DNA of 64,000 nucleotides from Pontibacter burrus (GCF_010686685.1 NZ_JAAGWD010000003.1:186001-250000); one strand, 5' to 3'. Shown: positions 17,251 through 26,571, counted from the first letter of the stretch. Notes: generated by a model from the letters alone, not told the origin. Made by a program: numbers and translations.

Positions 17251-18536
17251 AACTTCTGAATCACACTATTTCGTACCTGGCGGGCATCCTGTTCATACTG
17301 ATCACAGGTTGGGCGGTATTGCTGTACTATAACCTGCTCGACGAGATTTACGACAGCCTGGATGACGGCCTCGCCAACTATAAACTGCTCATCATGCAAC
17401 GGGCAGAACAGGATAGCACCATTCTGCAGCGCCATAATTTCGGGGAATTTAATTACGCCATTAAGCCTATTTCCGGGCCGCAAGTGTATACCTATACCGA
17501 TGTATACGCCGATACGTTGATGTTTATGGAAAACGAGCAGGAGTTTGAGCCCGTGCGTATGCTTAAAACAGTATTCCGGAACGGCGATAACTTTTATGAG
17601 CTGCGCGTGATCAACACCATGGTAGAGACCGATGACCTGATCGCGGACCTACTGGTTTCTATAATTTGGTTATACCTGGGTTTGCTGGCAAGTATACTGG
17701 TGCTCAATAATTTCCTGCTCCGCAAAACCTGGCAGCCATTTTACAGGCTCATTCAGCAGCTTAAAATGTTCCGGCTCGAAAAACAGGAGCCCATCCGCTA
17801 CGGAAAAACCAATGTGCAGGAATTCAGGGATCTGAACGAAGCGGTCGAAAAGCTGATCCGCAACAGCACCAATACCTACCTGAGTCAGAAACAGTTTATC
17901 GAGAACGCATCGCATGAACTGCAAACACCACTGGCTATCAGCCTGAACAAACTGGAGTTGCTGGTAGAGGAAAATAACCTGAACGAAGAGCAGCTGCGTT
18001 TGCTGTCCGGGGCGATCGGGAACCTGGAACGTATGGCCCGGCTGAATAAATCGTTGCTGCTGCTTTCTAAAATTGAGAACAGGCAGTTTATAACGGAAGA
18101 AGAGGTGGACATAAACCAGCTTCTGAAAACGCTGCTCGAAGATTTTGAAGAACAGGCTGCTTTTAAAGATGTGAGCGTAACCCTGAAAGAAGATGGTGAG
18201 TGTCGCGCACAGATGAACCCCGACCTGGCAACTGTACTTGTAACCAACCTGCTGAAAAATGCTATCGTGCATAACTACCAGGGCGGAGCAGTGCAGGTAA
18301 CAGTGCAACCAGGAAAAGTTATAGTTGCCAATACCTCTAAAGAAGAAGCACTGGACGAAAAACTGCTGTTTTCCAGGTTTCAGCAGGGCAGTCAGGTAGA
18401 TGGCGGCTCAGGTCTGGGCTTGCCTATAGTTAAGGCCATCGCAGATCTTTACAACTATGCGGTTGAATATAACTATACCGGTATGCAGCAGTTTAGTATT
18501 GTGTTTAGGGCGCCTGCTAAAAAAGGGGAATATTAA
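17247..18536 (+). CDS. Sensor histidine kinase, EnvZ/OmpR-type partner
   Basis: A 429-residue kinase with two membrane segments (about 8-30 and 134-155) flanking a periplasmic sensor domain of about 100 residues. The phospho-acceptor H-box is FIENASHELQTPLAISLNKLELL (His about 223). The N-box is LLKNAIVHNYQGG and the G-box is GSGLGLPIVKAIADLY. It partners the regulator encoded just upstream. The gene downstream encodes a PepSY-like periplasmic protein, a common neighbour and likely target of such pairs. Confidence 0.9.
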   Translation: MKLLNHTISYLAGILFILITGWAVLLYYNLLDEIYDSLDDGLANYKLLIMQRAEQDSTILQRHNFGEFNYAIKPISGPQVYTYTDVYADTLMFMENEQEFEPVRMLKTVFRNGDNFYELRVINTMVETDDLIADLLVSIIWLYLGLLASILVLNNFLLRKTWQPFYRLIQQLKMFRLEKQEPIRYGKTNVQEFRDLNEAVEKLIRNSTNTYLSQKQFIENASHELQTPLAISLNKLELLVEENNLNEEQLRLLSGAIGNLERMARLNKSLLLLSKIENRQFITEEEVDINQLLKTLLEDFEEQAAFKDVSVTLKEDGECRAQMNPDLATVLVTNLLKNAIVHNYQGGAVQVTVQPGKVIVANTSKEEALDEKLLFSRFQQGSQVDGGSGLGLPIVKAIADLYNYAVEYNYTGMQQFSIVFRAPAKKGEY

Positions 18537-18633
18537 TTATTTTATTGATTTTCTGTTATATTCCCAATTGTTTCCAGATTCGGGCTATAGTTTAGTGGTG
18601 AAATTAATTGTAGTACAAAAAACTGATTACACT

Positions 18634-19095
18634 ATGAAGTTAATGACCATGTCTTTTCTTGCAGCCTCGTTCTTTTCGCTATCGACGCTGCCTTTCATCG
18701 ATCAAGACCAGGATATTCCGCAAAGCGAAGTGCCATCTGTAGTACTGAATGCTTTGAGCAGTGCTTACCCGAATGCTGCCAGTGTGGAATGGGAAAAAGT
18801 GAAAGATATTTATGAAGCTGAATTCGATATCGACACAAAAGAATATACCGTGCAGCTGAGCGCAACCGGAACGATACTGCAAACCAAGCAGGACCTGGGC
18901 GACACTGAACTGCCGGAAGCTGTAAAATCTGCTATTGCAGCCAACTATAAGAACTATAAACTGGACGATGCAGACCTGCTGGAAAAAGATGGCAGACAAT
19001 ATTACCAGGTAGAGCTGGACGGCCGCCTGAAAGATAAAAAACTGGTGCTGGATGCAGCCGGCAAAGAGCAAAATAACGTTTCTTACTGGGATTAA
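18634..19095 (+). CDS. PepSY-like domain periplasmic protein
   Basis: A 153-residue protein with an N-terminal signal (MKLMTMSFLAASFFSLSTLP). It has two PepSY-like repeats of the PF11396 type: PSVVLNALSSAYPNAASVEWEK with YEAEFDIDTKEYTVQLSATG, and LPEAVKSAIAANYKNYKLDDA with YYQVELDGRLKDKKLVLDAAG. Such proteins are exported and thought to be inhibitors or sensors. The frame stays open upstream to 18457, overlapping the kinase, so I use the ATG at 18634. It is about 100 bases after the kinase stop, with a ctatagtttag copy between. Confidence 0.85.
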   Translation: MKLMTMSFLAASFFSLSTLPFIDQDQDIPQSEVPSVVLNALSSAYPNAASVEWEKVKDIYEAEFDIDTKEYTVQLSATGTILQTKQDLGDTELPEAVKSAIAANYKNYKLDDADLLEKDGRQYYQVELDGRLKDKKLVLDAAGKEQNNVSYWD

Positions 19096-19184
19096 TAAAA
19101 CATTGTATTAAGCCACATATAGTTAGTTTGTACCGGGCCCGGGCCTGGTGCAAATTATCTTATAACCCTAATCCTGAAACAACT

Positions 19185-20063
19185 ATGAAAACAACAACAT
19201 TAAAAGCACTCTCTCTTACAATTTTACTCGCCTCCGGATTAACCGCCTGTGAGGCTTACTCGTCTGAAAAAGCCAGTGCCGCTACTACAGAAACCGGTAC
19301 AGATGTTTTGGCAAAAGCCGCCGCCCAATGGCAGCTGCCGGCCGAATTGCGCGAAGTATCCGGTATTGCCTTGCTGGATGACAACCTGATGGCCTGTGTG
19401 CAGGATGAAGAAGGTGCTATATTCCTGTATGACCTGCAGCAGCAAGCTATAAAAGAGAAAATTCCGTTTGCAGGCCCTGGCGACTATGAAGGCATTGTGG
19501 TTGATGGTAGTACTGCCTATATTCTGCGCAGCGATGGTGCTATTTTTGAAGTAAATGACTTCAGGAGCGGTAATCCTGTTGCTACCGAATATGCCTCTGC
19601 GCTTGCCGCTACCCAAAACACCGAAGGCCTTGCGTTAGATAAAGCCAACAACCGCCTGCTGATTGCCTGTAAAGGATATGATGAACAACTGGGCGATGTA
19701 AAAGGCATTTATGCATTTGCGCTGGATAGCAAAACCATGCAGACCTCTCCGGTTATTAAAGTGCCGCTTGCCCAGGAACAGTTACAAAATGTTAAAAGCA
19801 AAAACAGCAAGTACGATGTGTTGCAGCCTTCGTCTTTGGAAGTGCACCCGCAAACCGGTGAGCTGTACATGCTGGATGCCGTGAACAACAGGCTTTATAC
19901 CTTAAATGAACAGGGAGAACTCCTGAAAATGGTTGAGCTGGATAAGAAGCTTTTCAGGCAGGCAGAGGGCATTACCTTTGGCAGCAACGGAGAAATGTAC
20001 ATCGCCAGCGAGGGCAGTAAAAAGGGTAGGGGCGTTATCATAAAATACTCTAAAGGCTTGTAG
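19185..20063 (+). CDS. SdiA-regulated domain lipoprotein
   Basis: A 292-residue lipoprotein (lipobox LTACE, Cys about residue 22) with a six-bladed propeller-like body: LREVSGIALLDDNLMACVQDEE, DYEGIVVDGSTAYILRSDG, NTEGLALDKANNRLLIACKG, QPSSLEVHPQTGELYMLDAV, QAEGITFGSNGEMYIASEG. These blades match the SdiA-regulated family (PF06977), whose members have no settled function. The start is the ATG at 19185. A promoter-leading spacer of 89 bases separates it from the PepSY gene. The neighbouring phosphatase gene follows 26 bases after its stop and may be co-transcribed. Confidence 0.8.
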   Translation: MKTTTLKALSLTILLASGLTACEAYSSEKASAATTETGTDVLAKAAAQWQLPAELREVSGIALLDDNLMACVQDEEGAIFLYDLQQQAIKEKIPFAGPGDYEGIVVDGSTAYILRSDGAIFEVNDFRSGNPVATEYASALAATQNTEGLALDKANNRLLIACKGYDEQLGDVKGIYAFALDSKTMQTSPVIKVPLAQEQLQNVKSKNSKYDVLQPSSLEVHPQTGELYMLDAVNNRLYTLNEQGELLKMVELDKKLFRQAEGITFGSNGEMYIASEGSKKGRGVIIKYSKGL

Positions 20064-20089
20064 TTTATCCTGTCAGCACTGCTTAAACT

Positions 20090-21118
20090 ATGGGTTTTTA
20101 CAGATTTTTATTTTGCTGCATATTGTGCCTGGGCTGTACAACTATAGCCTGGCCACAACACGCAACAAATACTATAACAATTGCTTTCGGATCCTGCAAC
20201 GACCAGTTTAAAGCACAGCCACTCTGGGATGATGTTATAGCTGCAAAGCCGGACCTGTGGGTTTGGCTGGGCGATAATATTTACGCCGATACCGACGACA
20301 TGCAGCAGATGCAACGCTACTACCGGCACCAACTACAGCACCCTGGCTACAAACAACTACTGCAAACCTGCCCCGTAACCGGAACCTGGGACGACCACGA
20401 CTATGCCGGCGATAATGCAGACAAGCATTTTCCGCACAAGAAAGTAAGCCAGCAGCTTTTCCTTGATTTTATGCATGTGCCAGATGATGCGCCTGTACGC
20501 AGCCAGGAAGGTATTTACCGAAGCTTTGATCTGGAAAAAGCTGGCCGTAAAGTTAAAATTCTGCTGTTAGACGACGTGTACCATCGTGACCCGCTGAGGG
20601 ATGTGCTGGGCTTGTACCTGCCAAACAACAAAGGCGATGTGCTGGGCGAAGCGCAATGGCAATGGCTCGAAAGAGAATTAACGAACAGCGATGCCGATAT
20701 TCACATCATTGCCAGCGGCCTGCAGGTGTTACCAACCAGCAGCAGCTTTACCAATTGGTCCGCTTTTCCGGTTGCACGGCGGCGGTTGCTTAACCTGATT
20801 CATCAAACCGATCCGGCTGTGCCGATCATTATTTCCGGCGACCGGCACGTAGGAGAGTTATCTAAAATGGAATTTCCGGATCGCCCGTACCCGCTCTATG
20901 AGATTACTTCCAGCGGCATGACGCACTACCGCGAAGCCAAAAGAGCGGGTAACAGGCACCGGATTGGTGAACAGGTAGGAGCACTTAATTTCGGTGTTCT
21001 GCAGATAAGCTGGACTAATAACTCCCCAACTATAACCATGCAGGTCAGAGGAGACAATGGCAAGCTATACCTGCAGCAAACTCATCATTATTACAGCGAC
21101 TCAACCACACAACGGTAG
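20090..21118 (+). CDS. Alkaline phosphatase D (PhoD)-like metallophosphatase
   Basis: A 342-residue exported protein with a signal peptide (MGFYRFLFCCILCLGCTTIA). The metal-site motifs are FGSCND, DLWVWLGDNIYAD, VTGTWDDHDYAGDNAD, and a late ISGDRHVGELSKM, matching the PhoD-like phosphatase/phosphodiesterase group. PhoD enzymes are calcium/iron-dependent and hydrolyse phosphodiesters and monoesters outside the cell. It follows the SdiA-regulated-type lipoprotein gene by 26 bases, and both products are likely exported. Confidence 0.9.
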   Translation: MGFYRFLFCCILCLGCTTIAWPQHATNTITIAFGSCNDQFKAQPLWDDVIAAKPDLWVWLGDNIYADTDDMQQMQRYYRHQLQHPGYKQLLQTCPVTGTWDDHDYAGDNADKHFPHKKVSQQLFLDFMHVPDDAPVRSQEGIYRSFDLEKAGRKVKILLLDDVYHRDPLRDVLGLYLPNNKGDVLGEAQWQWLERELTNSDADIHIIASGLQVLPTSSSFTNWSAFPVARRRLLNLIHQTDPAVPIIISGDRHVGELSKMEFPDRPYPLYEITSSGMTHYREAKRAGNRHRIGEQVGALNFGVLQISWTNNSPTITMQVRGDNGKLYLQQTHHYYSDSTTQR

Positions 21119-21128
21119 GCAGAATCTT

Positions 21129-21473
21129 TTACTTAACTATAATCTTCCCCTTCATAACCGGGTGAAAACTGCAGTAATACGAGGCACTTTTTGTTGCCAC
21201 CACTTTCCAGGACTGCCCGGAAGCCAGGGCGGGTGATTTCCATGACTTGCCGGTGGTTTCAGTCGCATCGTGTCTGAGTACATCTTTATTTACAAAAACT
21301 ACTGTATCCCCTTTATTAACGGTTAGCTCTGCCGGGTTAAATTTCATCTGCTTTATTTCCACAACATGTGTTTGGGGTTTAGCTATGGGCGCAGTAGTAA
21401 AGTTAACCGGCAGGTAAAGGATGATACCGGCCAGGAATACAACTATGGGAAATATCGTTTTTGCAGTCCTCAT
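21129..21473 (-). CDS. Cupredoxin (plastocyanin-like) protein
   Basis: A 114-residue blue-copper-type protein with a signal-anchor at residues 1-25. Copper ligands fit H68 (VLRHDAT), C101, H104 and M107 (YYCSFHPVMKG). It may carry electrons in the periplasm. Its start overlaps the end of the DUF4142 gene by four bases, so the two are co-translated. The convergent PhoD-like gene ends only ten bases away. Confidence 0.85.
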   Translation of the reverse strand: MRTAKTIFPIVVFLAGIILYLPVNFTTAPIAKPQTHVVEIKQMKFNPAELTVNKGDTVVFVNKDVLRHDATETTGKSWKSPALASGQSWKVVATKSASYYCSFHPVMKGKIIVK

Positions 21474-22018
21474 TTACCACTGAATTGTTTCTGTACCATC
21501 TGGGCGTGTTCCAGGTGCGCGTTCAAGGCCGGAACTATACTTTGGAGCAGGGCTTTTAATTCTGCATTTTCCGATTCCGGAATCAGCAAACCTTCCACTG
21601 CCGAAATTACAGCTTTATGGTAGGCTACTTCATTGTCAATATATGCTTTGTCAAACGCTCTGCCGGATTTTGTACGCAGTGTTTTCATGGTTTTATCGGC
21701 ATCGGAAAGTAACTGTTTGCTTACGGCATTGTCTTTTGGCGTAACGCCTAGTTTTGTGACAAGCGCAACAGCCTGGTCTATTACAGCTTTGTGGTCGCTG
21801 GCCATAGTTTCGGCAAATTTCAGTACATCGGCGTTTTTAGATTTCTCTTTTGCAAGCTTTGCATAATTAATGTCGATCTGGTTAGCGACTACAGCTACCG
21901 ACGCCACTTCAGCATCTGATAAGGTGGGTTTTTCCTGCGCAAAAGCAGGCAGATGAAACATGCTGATGCAAAAAACGATACTTGCAGCCCAGCCGGTTAA
22001 TGATTTGAATGTTTTCAT
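21470..22018 (-). CDS. DUF4142 secreted protein, second copy
   Basis: A 182-residue protein with a signal peptide (MKTFKSLTGWAASIVFCISM, cleavage near FAQE). The body matches DUF4142: LSDAEVASVAVVANQIDINYA, FAETMASDHKAVIDQAVAL, FDKAYIDNEVAYHKAVISAV, and the tail LNAHLEHAQMVQKQF. It differs from the copy at 11902 by lacking the acidic lipobox follow-on. It is co-transcribed with a cupredoxin, which hints at a periplasmic redox or metal role, though none is proven. Confidence 0.85.
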   Translation of the reverse strand: MKTFKSLTGWAASIVFCISMFHLPAFAQEKPTLSDAEVASVAVVANQIDINYAKLAKEKSKNADVLKFAETMASDHKAVIDQAVALVTKLGVTPKDNAVSKQLLSDADKTMKTLRTKSGRAFDKAYIDNEVAYHKAVISAVEGLLIPESENAELKALLQSIVPALNAHLEHAQMVQKQFSGK

Positions 22019-22105
22019 AGTTTCAGTTTTTGAAGTGATTTTAGTAATTAGATGAAGTTATAGTTGATCGGTTACAACTTATTCGCTTTTTATAAAACAA
22101 GCCAT

Positions 22106-22576
22106 TTAACTATAGAACATGCCCAGAATGCCACCATACACCAGATGACTCAGCAGCGTAACGAGCGGGGTTCCGGTTCCATAGTTTAGTGCCATAAATC
22201 CGGCCGGCTGAAGTTGCCGCGTAGGAGTAGGCCCCTGGTAAGGGCGTGCCATCCGGGGGTGAATAAAATTGAGCACCTGCAGCCCGACGGTTAAAACCGC
22301 CGCACCGTGCACCAGACCTATAATTGCTCCAAACCACCAGGTTGCCAGCCCTGTGTTCTCAAAAGTGACCCCATAGATCAGGGCGAAAAGCCAGCCCATC
22401 ACCAGGTGAGCCATAAAACCAATCCAGGGGGCATTATTCCGGTTAGATGTAAAAACGGTGCCAAGCATAAAAGGCAGGTCGATGCGTGTGAGGCCCAGTG
22501 GCCTGGAAGCCGCCATCAGCGTGGTAAGCACCAGCGTAGCGGCAAAGCCCCACAATATCAGATCGGAGATGTTCAT
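22106..22576 (-). CDS. Small membrane protein of unknown function
   Basis: A 156-residue protein with about four hydrophobic segments (ILWGFAATLVLTTLM, FMAHLVMGWLFALIYGVT, WFGAIIGLVHGAAVLTVGL, PLVTLLSHLVYGGILGMFY). I recognise no family with certainty. Its first four bases overlap the GH15 gene (ATGA), so it is translated with that enzyme. Its stop and the preceding codons TAT AGT are an ACTATAGTTAA copy of the iterated motif. Confidence 0.6.
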   Translation of the reverse strand: MNISDLILWGFAATLVLTTLMAASRPLGLTRIDLPFMLGTVFTSNRNNAPWIGFMAHLVMGWLFALIYGVTFENTGLATWWFGAIIGLVHGAAVLTVGLQVLNFIHPRMARPYQGPTPTRQLQPAGFMALNYGTGTPLVTLLSHLVYGGILGMFYS

Positions 22577-24387
22577 GCGTTTACAGTGGTTTGCTTGTAG
22601 ACTTCATTTATAGCCAGTGCCGCACTGATGAGCCCGATGTGCGAGAAGCCCTGTGGGTAATTGCCCAGCAGCTCATGTGTGTGCGGATTTATCTCTTCAG
22701 ACAATAGGCCGTTATAGCTGGCGTGCTGCAGGGTGGTTTCAAAAATATGCATAGCTTTTTCCAGTTCTCCAGCCCGGGCCAGGTTTTCGGCCAGCCAGAA
22801 ATTACAGATCACAAAAGCGCCTTCATCCCCAGTAAGCCCGTCTGTTATGCTGCGGTAGCGGTAAAGCAGGTCGTTTTCGGATAAGCGTTCTATAATCAGG
22901 CGGGTTGTGCCAAGCATGCGCGGCGATGCAGCGTTGCAGTAACCGGACAGTGAAAGCGTAAGCAGGCTGGCATCTACCATGTCACCGCTTAGTTCGTGGG
23001 TGTATGAGTCGATGGTAGTGTTGTACCCCTGCTGTTCTATAGTTGCCTGTATGGCAGCTCTTACCTGCCTGTACTTTTCCAATGACACATCTTTCCAGCT
23101 ATAGTTTTCTGCCAGTTTTATGAGCCGGTCCAGCCCGACCCAGGCCATTACCAAAGAGTGCGTATGCCGAACTATAGACGAGCGTATTTCCCAGATGCCG
23201 TTGTCGGGCTGGTGCCATAGTTTGCAGATAATGTTGCCGAGTCCCAGCGCAAATTTTTGGGTGGCTCTGTCCGGAGCCTCAAAAGGAGCATAGACATAAA
23301 TAGCATCCAGTACTTCGCCGTACACATCCAGCTGAAACTGCTTGTCTGCGCCATTTCCTATCCGTACAGGTTTCGAATTTCGGTAGCCACGCAGCCAGTC
23401 CAGGGTTTTCTCTTTTAGCGTAGCATGGCCAAACACGGAATAAACCACCTGTAGTTTTGGCTGCGTAAGCCGGGTGGCGTGCAGAATCCAGTTCAGGTAA
23501 GCATTTGCCTCGTTTCTGAAACCGAGCTTTACCAGTGCCCTCACCGTAAAAGACGCATCTCGGAGCCAGCAGTACCGGTAATCCCAGTTTCGTCCGCCGC
23601 CTTCCGATTCTGGAAGCGATGTGGTTGGTGCCGCAACTATAGCCCCGGATGGCGCATGTGAGAGCAGTTTCAGGGTGAGGGCGCTCCGTTTTATCTGTTC
23701 CAGGTAAAGCCCGCTATAGTTACAATCCGCAATCCAGTGTTGCCAGAACGTTACCGTTTGCCGCATCCGGTACCAGCCCGTTTGTTTTAGCTCTGGTATT
23801 ATGGCCGGGCTCTGGCTGGAATATGCTAACGCGAAAAGTACGCGCTTTCCGGCATGTACGGTAAAAGTAGCAGTAACCCTGGTTTCGTTAACCATAAGCT
23901 GTTCCGGGGGCAGGGTGGTGTGCAGGCTGTAGATATTTTCCTTCCAGGTGCACTGTATGCCCAGCTGCCTATAGTTCTTAAGTTTTGGAGGCAGCTTGCC
24001 ATAATAGAGGCGGGGAACATACTCAAGTTGCATGGTAACTGAACCGGAAACCCCTTCCACACAGCGCAGAATTTCATGATCAGGTTGCAGCGCTATGGTT
24101 TTCTGCTCTTCTGTTTGCGCGGTAAATGCATCCAGTAATTTTACGGTTCCCTGCTCAGTCTCGAACACGATCTCTGAAACATTTGTGTCGGGCAGGTAGC
24201 GTTGCTCTGAACTATAGTTTCCGATAGGTCGGATGGTAAAATGCCCGCCTTTCTCCTCGTCAAGCAAGGCGGCAAACAGTGCGGGAGAATCAAATTCAGG
24301 CAGGCAACACCAGTCTATTGAGCCGCTTTTGCATACAAGGGCGGCGGCCCGCGAATTACCGATCAATGTATAATTCCTGAGTATCAT
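22573..24387 (-). CDS. Glycoside hydrolase family 15 protein
   Basis: A 604-residue glucoamylase/trehalase-type enzyme (GH15). After a beta-sandwich N-domain (about 1-240), the (alpha/alpha)6 barrel starts with the hallmark RNWDYRYCWLRDASFTVRAL near residues 262-281, and a second conserved piece TGDEGAFVICNFW lies near 510-522. The general acid/base is a glutamate in one of these loops, not assigned here. No signal peptide is seen, so it is probably cytosolic; trehalose, starch breakdown products or related oligosaccharides are possible substrates. A full AACTATAGTT copy (24210) lies within the gene. Confidence 0.88.
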   Translation of the reverse strand: MILRNYTLIGNSRAAALVCKSGSIDWCCLPEFDSPALFAALLDEEKGGHFTIRPIGNYSSEQRYLPDTNVSEIVFETEQGTVKLLDAFTAQTEEQKTIALQPDHEILRCVEGVSGSVTMQLEYVPRLYYGKLPPKLKNYRQLGIQCTWKENIYSLHTTLPPEQLMVNETRVTATFTVHAGKRVLFALAYSSQSPAIIPELKQTGWYRMRQTVTFWQHWIADCNYSGLYLEQIKRSALTLKLLSHAPSGAIVAAPTTSLPESEGGGRNWDYRYCWLRDASFTVRALVKLGFRNEANAYLNWILHATRLTQPKLQVVYSVFGHATLKEKTLDWLRGYRNSKPVRIGNGADKQFQLDVYGEVLDAIYVYAPFEAPDRATQKFALGLGNIICKLWHQPDNGIWEIRSSIVRHTHSLVMAWVGLDRLIKLAENYSWKDVSLEKYRQVRAAIQATIEQQGYNTTIDSYTHELSGDMVDASLLTLSLSGYCNAASPRMLGTTRLIIERLSENDLLYRYRSITDGLTGDEGAFVICNFWLAENLARAGELEKAMHIFETTLQHASYNGLLSEEINPHTHELLGNYPQGFSHIGLISAALAINEVYKQTTVNA

Positions 24388-24702
24388 ATCCGGAAGTAGT
24401 CTGTGCTATAGTTGCCAGCAACTATCCTGTTAGATGCAGAGCAGGTTATTAGCGTTACAAATCCGGAACTATAGTTAGCCGCGCACGCTTCTATTGTATG
24501 TAGCTTTGTCGGTGCCCGATTTATAGTTCAGTAAAAAATCTGCTATTCCTTGCCTCTCTGTTATGTACTGCTATGGCTTAGATTTTCGGGCTGCCTTATG
24601 CTAACGCAGGTTAAATGCATGAACTATAGTTAAGCAGGCCGCAATAACCGGGGCGCTTTACTGCGTTATAATAAATCCGCCAAATTTGGTATCTTTGTTT
24701 AC
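24388..24702. other. Gene-free spacer with two full motif copies
   Basis: This spacer between divergent genes holds full AACTATAGTT copies at 24467 and 24622 and no gene. A -7 type promoter box lies at its right end (listed separately). Confidence 0.7.
24690..24697 (+). promoter_or_regulatory. Bacteroidota-type -7 promoter box TATCTTTG
   Basis: TATCTTTG matches the TAnnTTTG box used by the primary sigma factor of Bacteroidota. It ends only five bases before the ATG of the secreted protein gene at 24703, so the transcript would start at or next to the start codon (leaderless), unless translation begins further inside. I see no clear TTG element 19-21 bases further upstream, so confidence is limited. 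Confidence 0.5.
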
Positions 24703-25071
24703 ATGGCATCTTTCCATAAATATCTTTTTGTTTTACTGGCTACTGTGCTTCCGTTTGTTTGCGCAGTAGATAGATGTGCTATTCCAGTTCCGGTACATGA
24801 GAAAACAAGCAGCTTTGAGCCAAACCGGAACAGCTATGCGAAGAACAACCTAACCAAGTTTGTAACCCAGGATGCAGAGGCCGGCCTGAACAGCCTCACA
24901 CCTTCAACATACGGGCAGTATAGAGAGCGAGCCGACCTTTTTGTCATTAGCTTTTTTACGCTGGAAGTCCGGCTGCAACATGCGGTTTCGCACTACATTT
25001 TATTTTCTAAAAATATTGCGCTCAGCTTAACCAGCCGCGATATTATCTTTCCTTTCCAGTATTTCTGGTAA
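24703..25071 (+). CDS. Small secreted protein of unknown function
   Basis: A 122-residue protein with a signal peptide (MASFHKYLFVLLATVLPFVCA). The body has no repeats, metal motifs or membrane segments. It ends in the aromatic tail RDIIFPFQYFW, which resembles small hypothetical proteins of other Bacteroidota in my recollection. No function is suggested. Confidence 0.55.
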   Translation: MASFHKYLFVLLATVLPFVCAVDRCAIPVPVHEKTSSFEPNRNSYAKNNLTKFVTQDAEAGLNSLTPSTYGQYRERADLFVISFFTLEVRLQHAVSHYILFSKNIALSLTSRDIIFPFQYFW

Positions 25072-25184
25072 ACAATCTTCCTGTTTAAATAAGGGCAAAA
25101 CATACTGCTCATCCTTTATTATCCTGGTAACCCGGCAACACGACCGGGCTGCCTTGCATTGCTTTATATTTAAATTAAACGAAG

Positions 25185-25697
25185 ATGAAATCACAGGAAA
25201 TCCTGATTGCTATAGTTGCCCTTTGCCTGGTAACTATCCCTTTTATTATTGTAAGACTACGCAACAAGCGGAAATCGAATCATATCTTAAACAGCCTTTC
25301 AGAAATTGACGGGCAGCAATTAAACATCAGCCAGTACGACCACTGGAACCAACGTTTTGCCATTGGCATCGACACTACCCAAAATAAACTGGCCTACCTG
25401 AAGCAACAGGAAAACGGGGACAGAAAAGTGGTTGTTGACCTGAACCAGGTGGAGAAAAGCACCTTATCGAGCCTGTATAATGACACGAATAATAACCGGA
25501 TTTTTGAACACATCGCAATAGAACTGGCTTTTAAAGGCGCGAAAAGCCCCGCACAGATGCTGGAGTTCTATAGTTCAAGAGAGAGTTTTACGCTGGACCT
25601 GGAGCTTGTGCTTGCACAAAAATGGGTAGATATTATTAACGCACATGCAGTCGGAAATTTAAAGGGCCAGTCAGTTGCCGAACCGACGAAGGTTTAA
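25185..25697 (+). CDS. Membrane-anchored protein of unknown function
   Basis: A 170-residue protein with one N-terminal membrane segment (about 5-25, ILIAIVALCLVTIPFIIV) and a cytosolic remainder with a YDHWNQRFAIGIDTTQNKLAYL segment, probably a beta-rich domain with a C-terminal helix. I recall similar hypothetical proteins in Bacteroidota but no described function. A terminator follows 42 bases after its stop. Confidence 0.6.
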   Translation: MKSQEILIAIVALCLVTIPFIIVRLRNKRKSNHILNSLSEIDGQQLNISQYDHWNQRFAIGIDTTQNKLAYLKQQENGDRKVVVDLNQVEKSTLSSLYNDTNNNRIFEHIAIELAFKGAKSPAQMLEFYSSRESFTLDLELVLAQKWVDIINAHAVGNLKGQSVAEPTKV

Positions 25698-26116
25698 ATT
25701 AACTGCCACTACTACTACAAGGTTATGTATGTATAAAGAACGGGATTATGTCCCGTTTTTTTGTTTTCAGGGTATGCCGAAAAAAATAAAGGCTCCCAGG
25801 GTAAGGAGCCTTTACGGTTATCTATAACTAAAGGGTAGAAAAGAGGCTTAGTGTACTTTGCAGAAGGCGTAAGGGTGAAAGTTAGCTGCTGACCTTTCTG
25901 CTTTCAGCAGGTTTTTCCATTATGAAATAATACTCTTTATACGTTTAATCTGCAATGCGTTATATCTATATATTAGGTTTTTATAGCATTCTGTAAAGAA
26001 TATGTTTGGATGCATCAAGTTTCTTTCTTAAAAGGCCAACTATAGCCACCAGCCATAAACTATTTGACTCTTTAAAGTGTCTTTATCTAGTTAGCTTAAA
26101 GGTATTTACAACACTT
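25698..26116. other. Gene-free spacer with two hairpins
   Basis: The spacer holds a clear terminator (25739-25762) and a second hairpin at 25787-25814 (AAAGGCTCC ... GGAGCCTTT). The second is followed by a T-rich tract only on the minus strand, where no gene is visible to terminate, so a small antisense or non-coding transcript from about 25815-25990 is possible but unproven. The STAS-like gene begins after it; a partial motif copy (aactatagcc) lies at 26039. Confidence 0.5.
25739..25762 (+). terminator. Rho-independent terminator
   Basis: AACGGGA (25739-25745) pairs with TCCCGTT (25751-25757) around TTATG, followed by a run of T. It ends the transcript of the membrane-anchored protein gene at 25185. 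Confidence 0.9.
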
Positions 26117-26524
26117 ATGATATTATTAGAAAACAGCTTATTTAAACTTCATTATAACCCGGTTACTGATATTCTGGAAGCAACCTACCCTGATTTTTAT
26201 GATTTCCTTTTCACGGAAATTAAGGACCATATGGATAAAATGGTAGAGATTATCCATAACTATGATATTAAGCGTGTACTGCTTAACCTGACCAGTTCCA
26301 TTCTATCCGTTAACCACGAGCAGAACCTCGCATTATCTTCCCAGTTACTGCTAGGAATAGAGAAAACAAGAGTTGAAAAGCTGGCACGACTCGAAGCTGA
26401 GAATGATGCCGGAGAAACAAGCATGTACTATAGTATAGAACACCTGCTGCGAACTGAGAATCCACCGTTCCAGGTTAAGGTTTTCAGCACCCGGGACGAA
26501 GCCCTGAACTGGCTCAAAGATTAA
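26117..26524 (+). CDS. STAS/SpoIIAA-like protein, copy 1
   Basis: A 135-residue cytosolic protein. It starts FKLHYNPVTDILEATYPDFYDF, continues with a long helix and the strand segment IKRVLLNLTSSILSV, and ends VFSTRDEALNWLKD, an alpha/beta layout like SpoIIAA/STAS-fold regulators. The strand-turn-helix order, the KRVLLNL strand and the final EALNWL match the protein at 37234, so the two are probably paralogs. The start at 26117 was chosen because the longer frame from 26006 has an atypical hydrophobic lead. The function is unknown. Confidence 0.6.
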   Translation: MILLENSLFKLHYNPVTDILEATYPDFYDFLFTEIKDHMDKMVEIIHNYDIKRVLLNLTSSILSVNHEQNLALSSQLLLGIEKTRVEKLARLEAENDAGETSMYYSIEHLLRTENPPFQVKVFSTRDEALNWLKD

Positions 26525-26571
26525 ATGCAGGCTGGTGCTGAGGCGCCAGGTTAAAGCATAAAGTGCAGCAG

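Noticed and set aside
25787-25814. Hairpin AAAGGCTCC/GGAGCCTTT with T-rich tract on the minus strand
   Set aside because: No gene lies to its right on the minus strand, so I did not call it a terminator; it is noted in the spacer.
26006-26116. Upstream extension of the STAS-like gene
   Set aside because: The first 37 codons lack similarity to the paralog and are hydrophobic, so the ATG at 26117 fits better.
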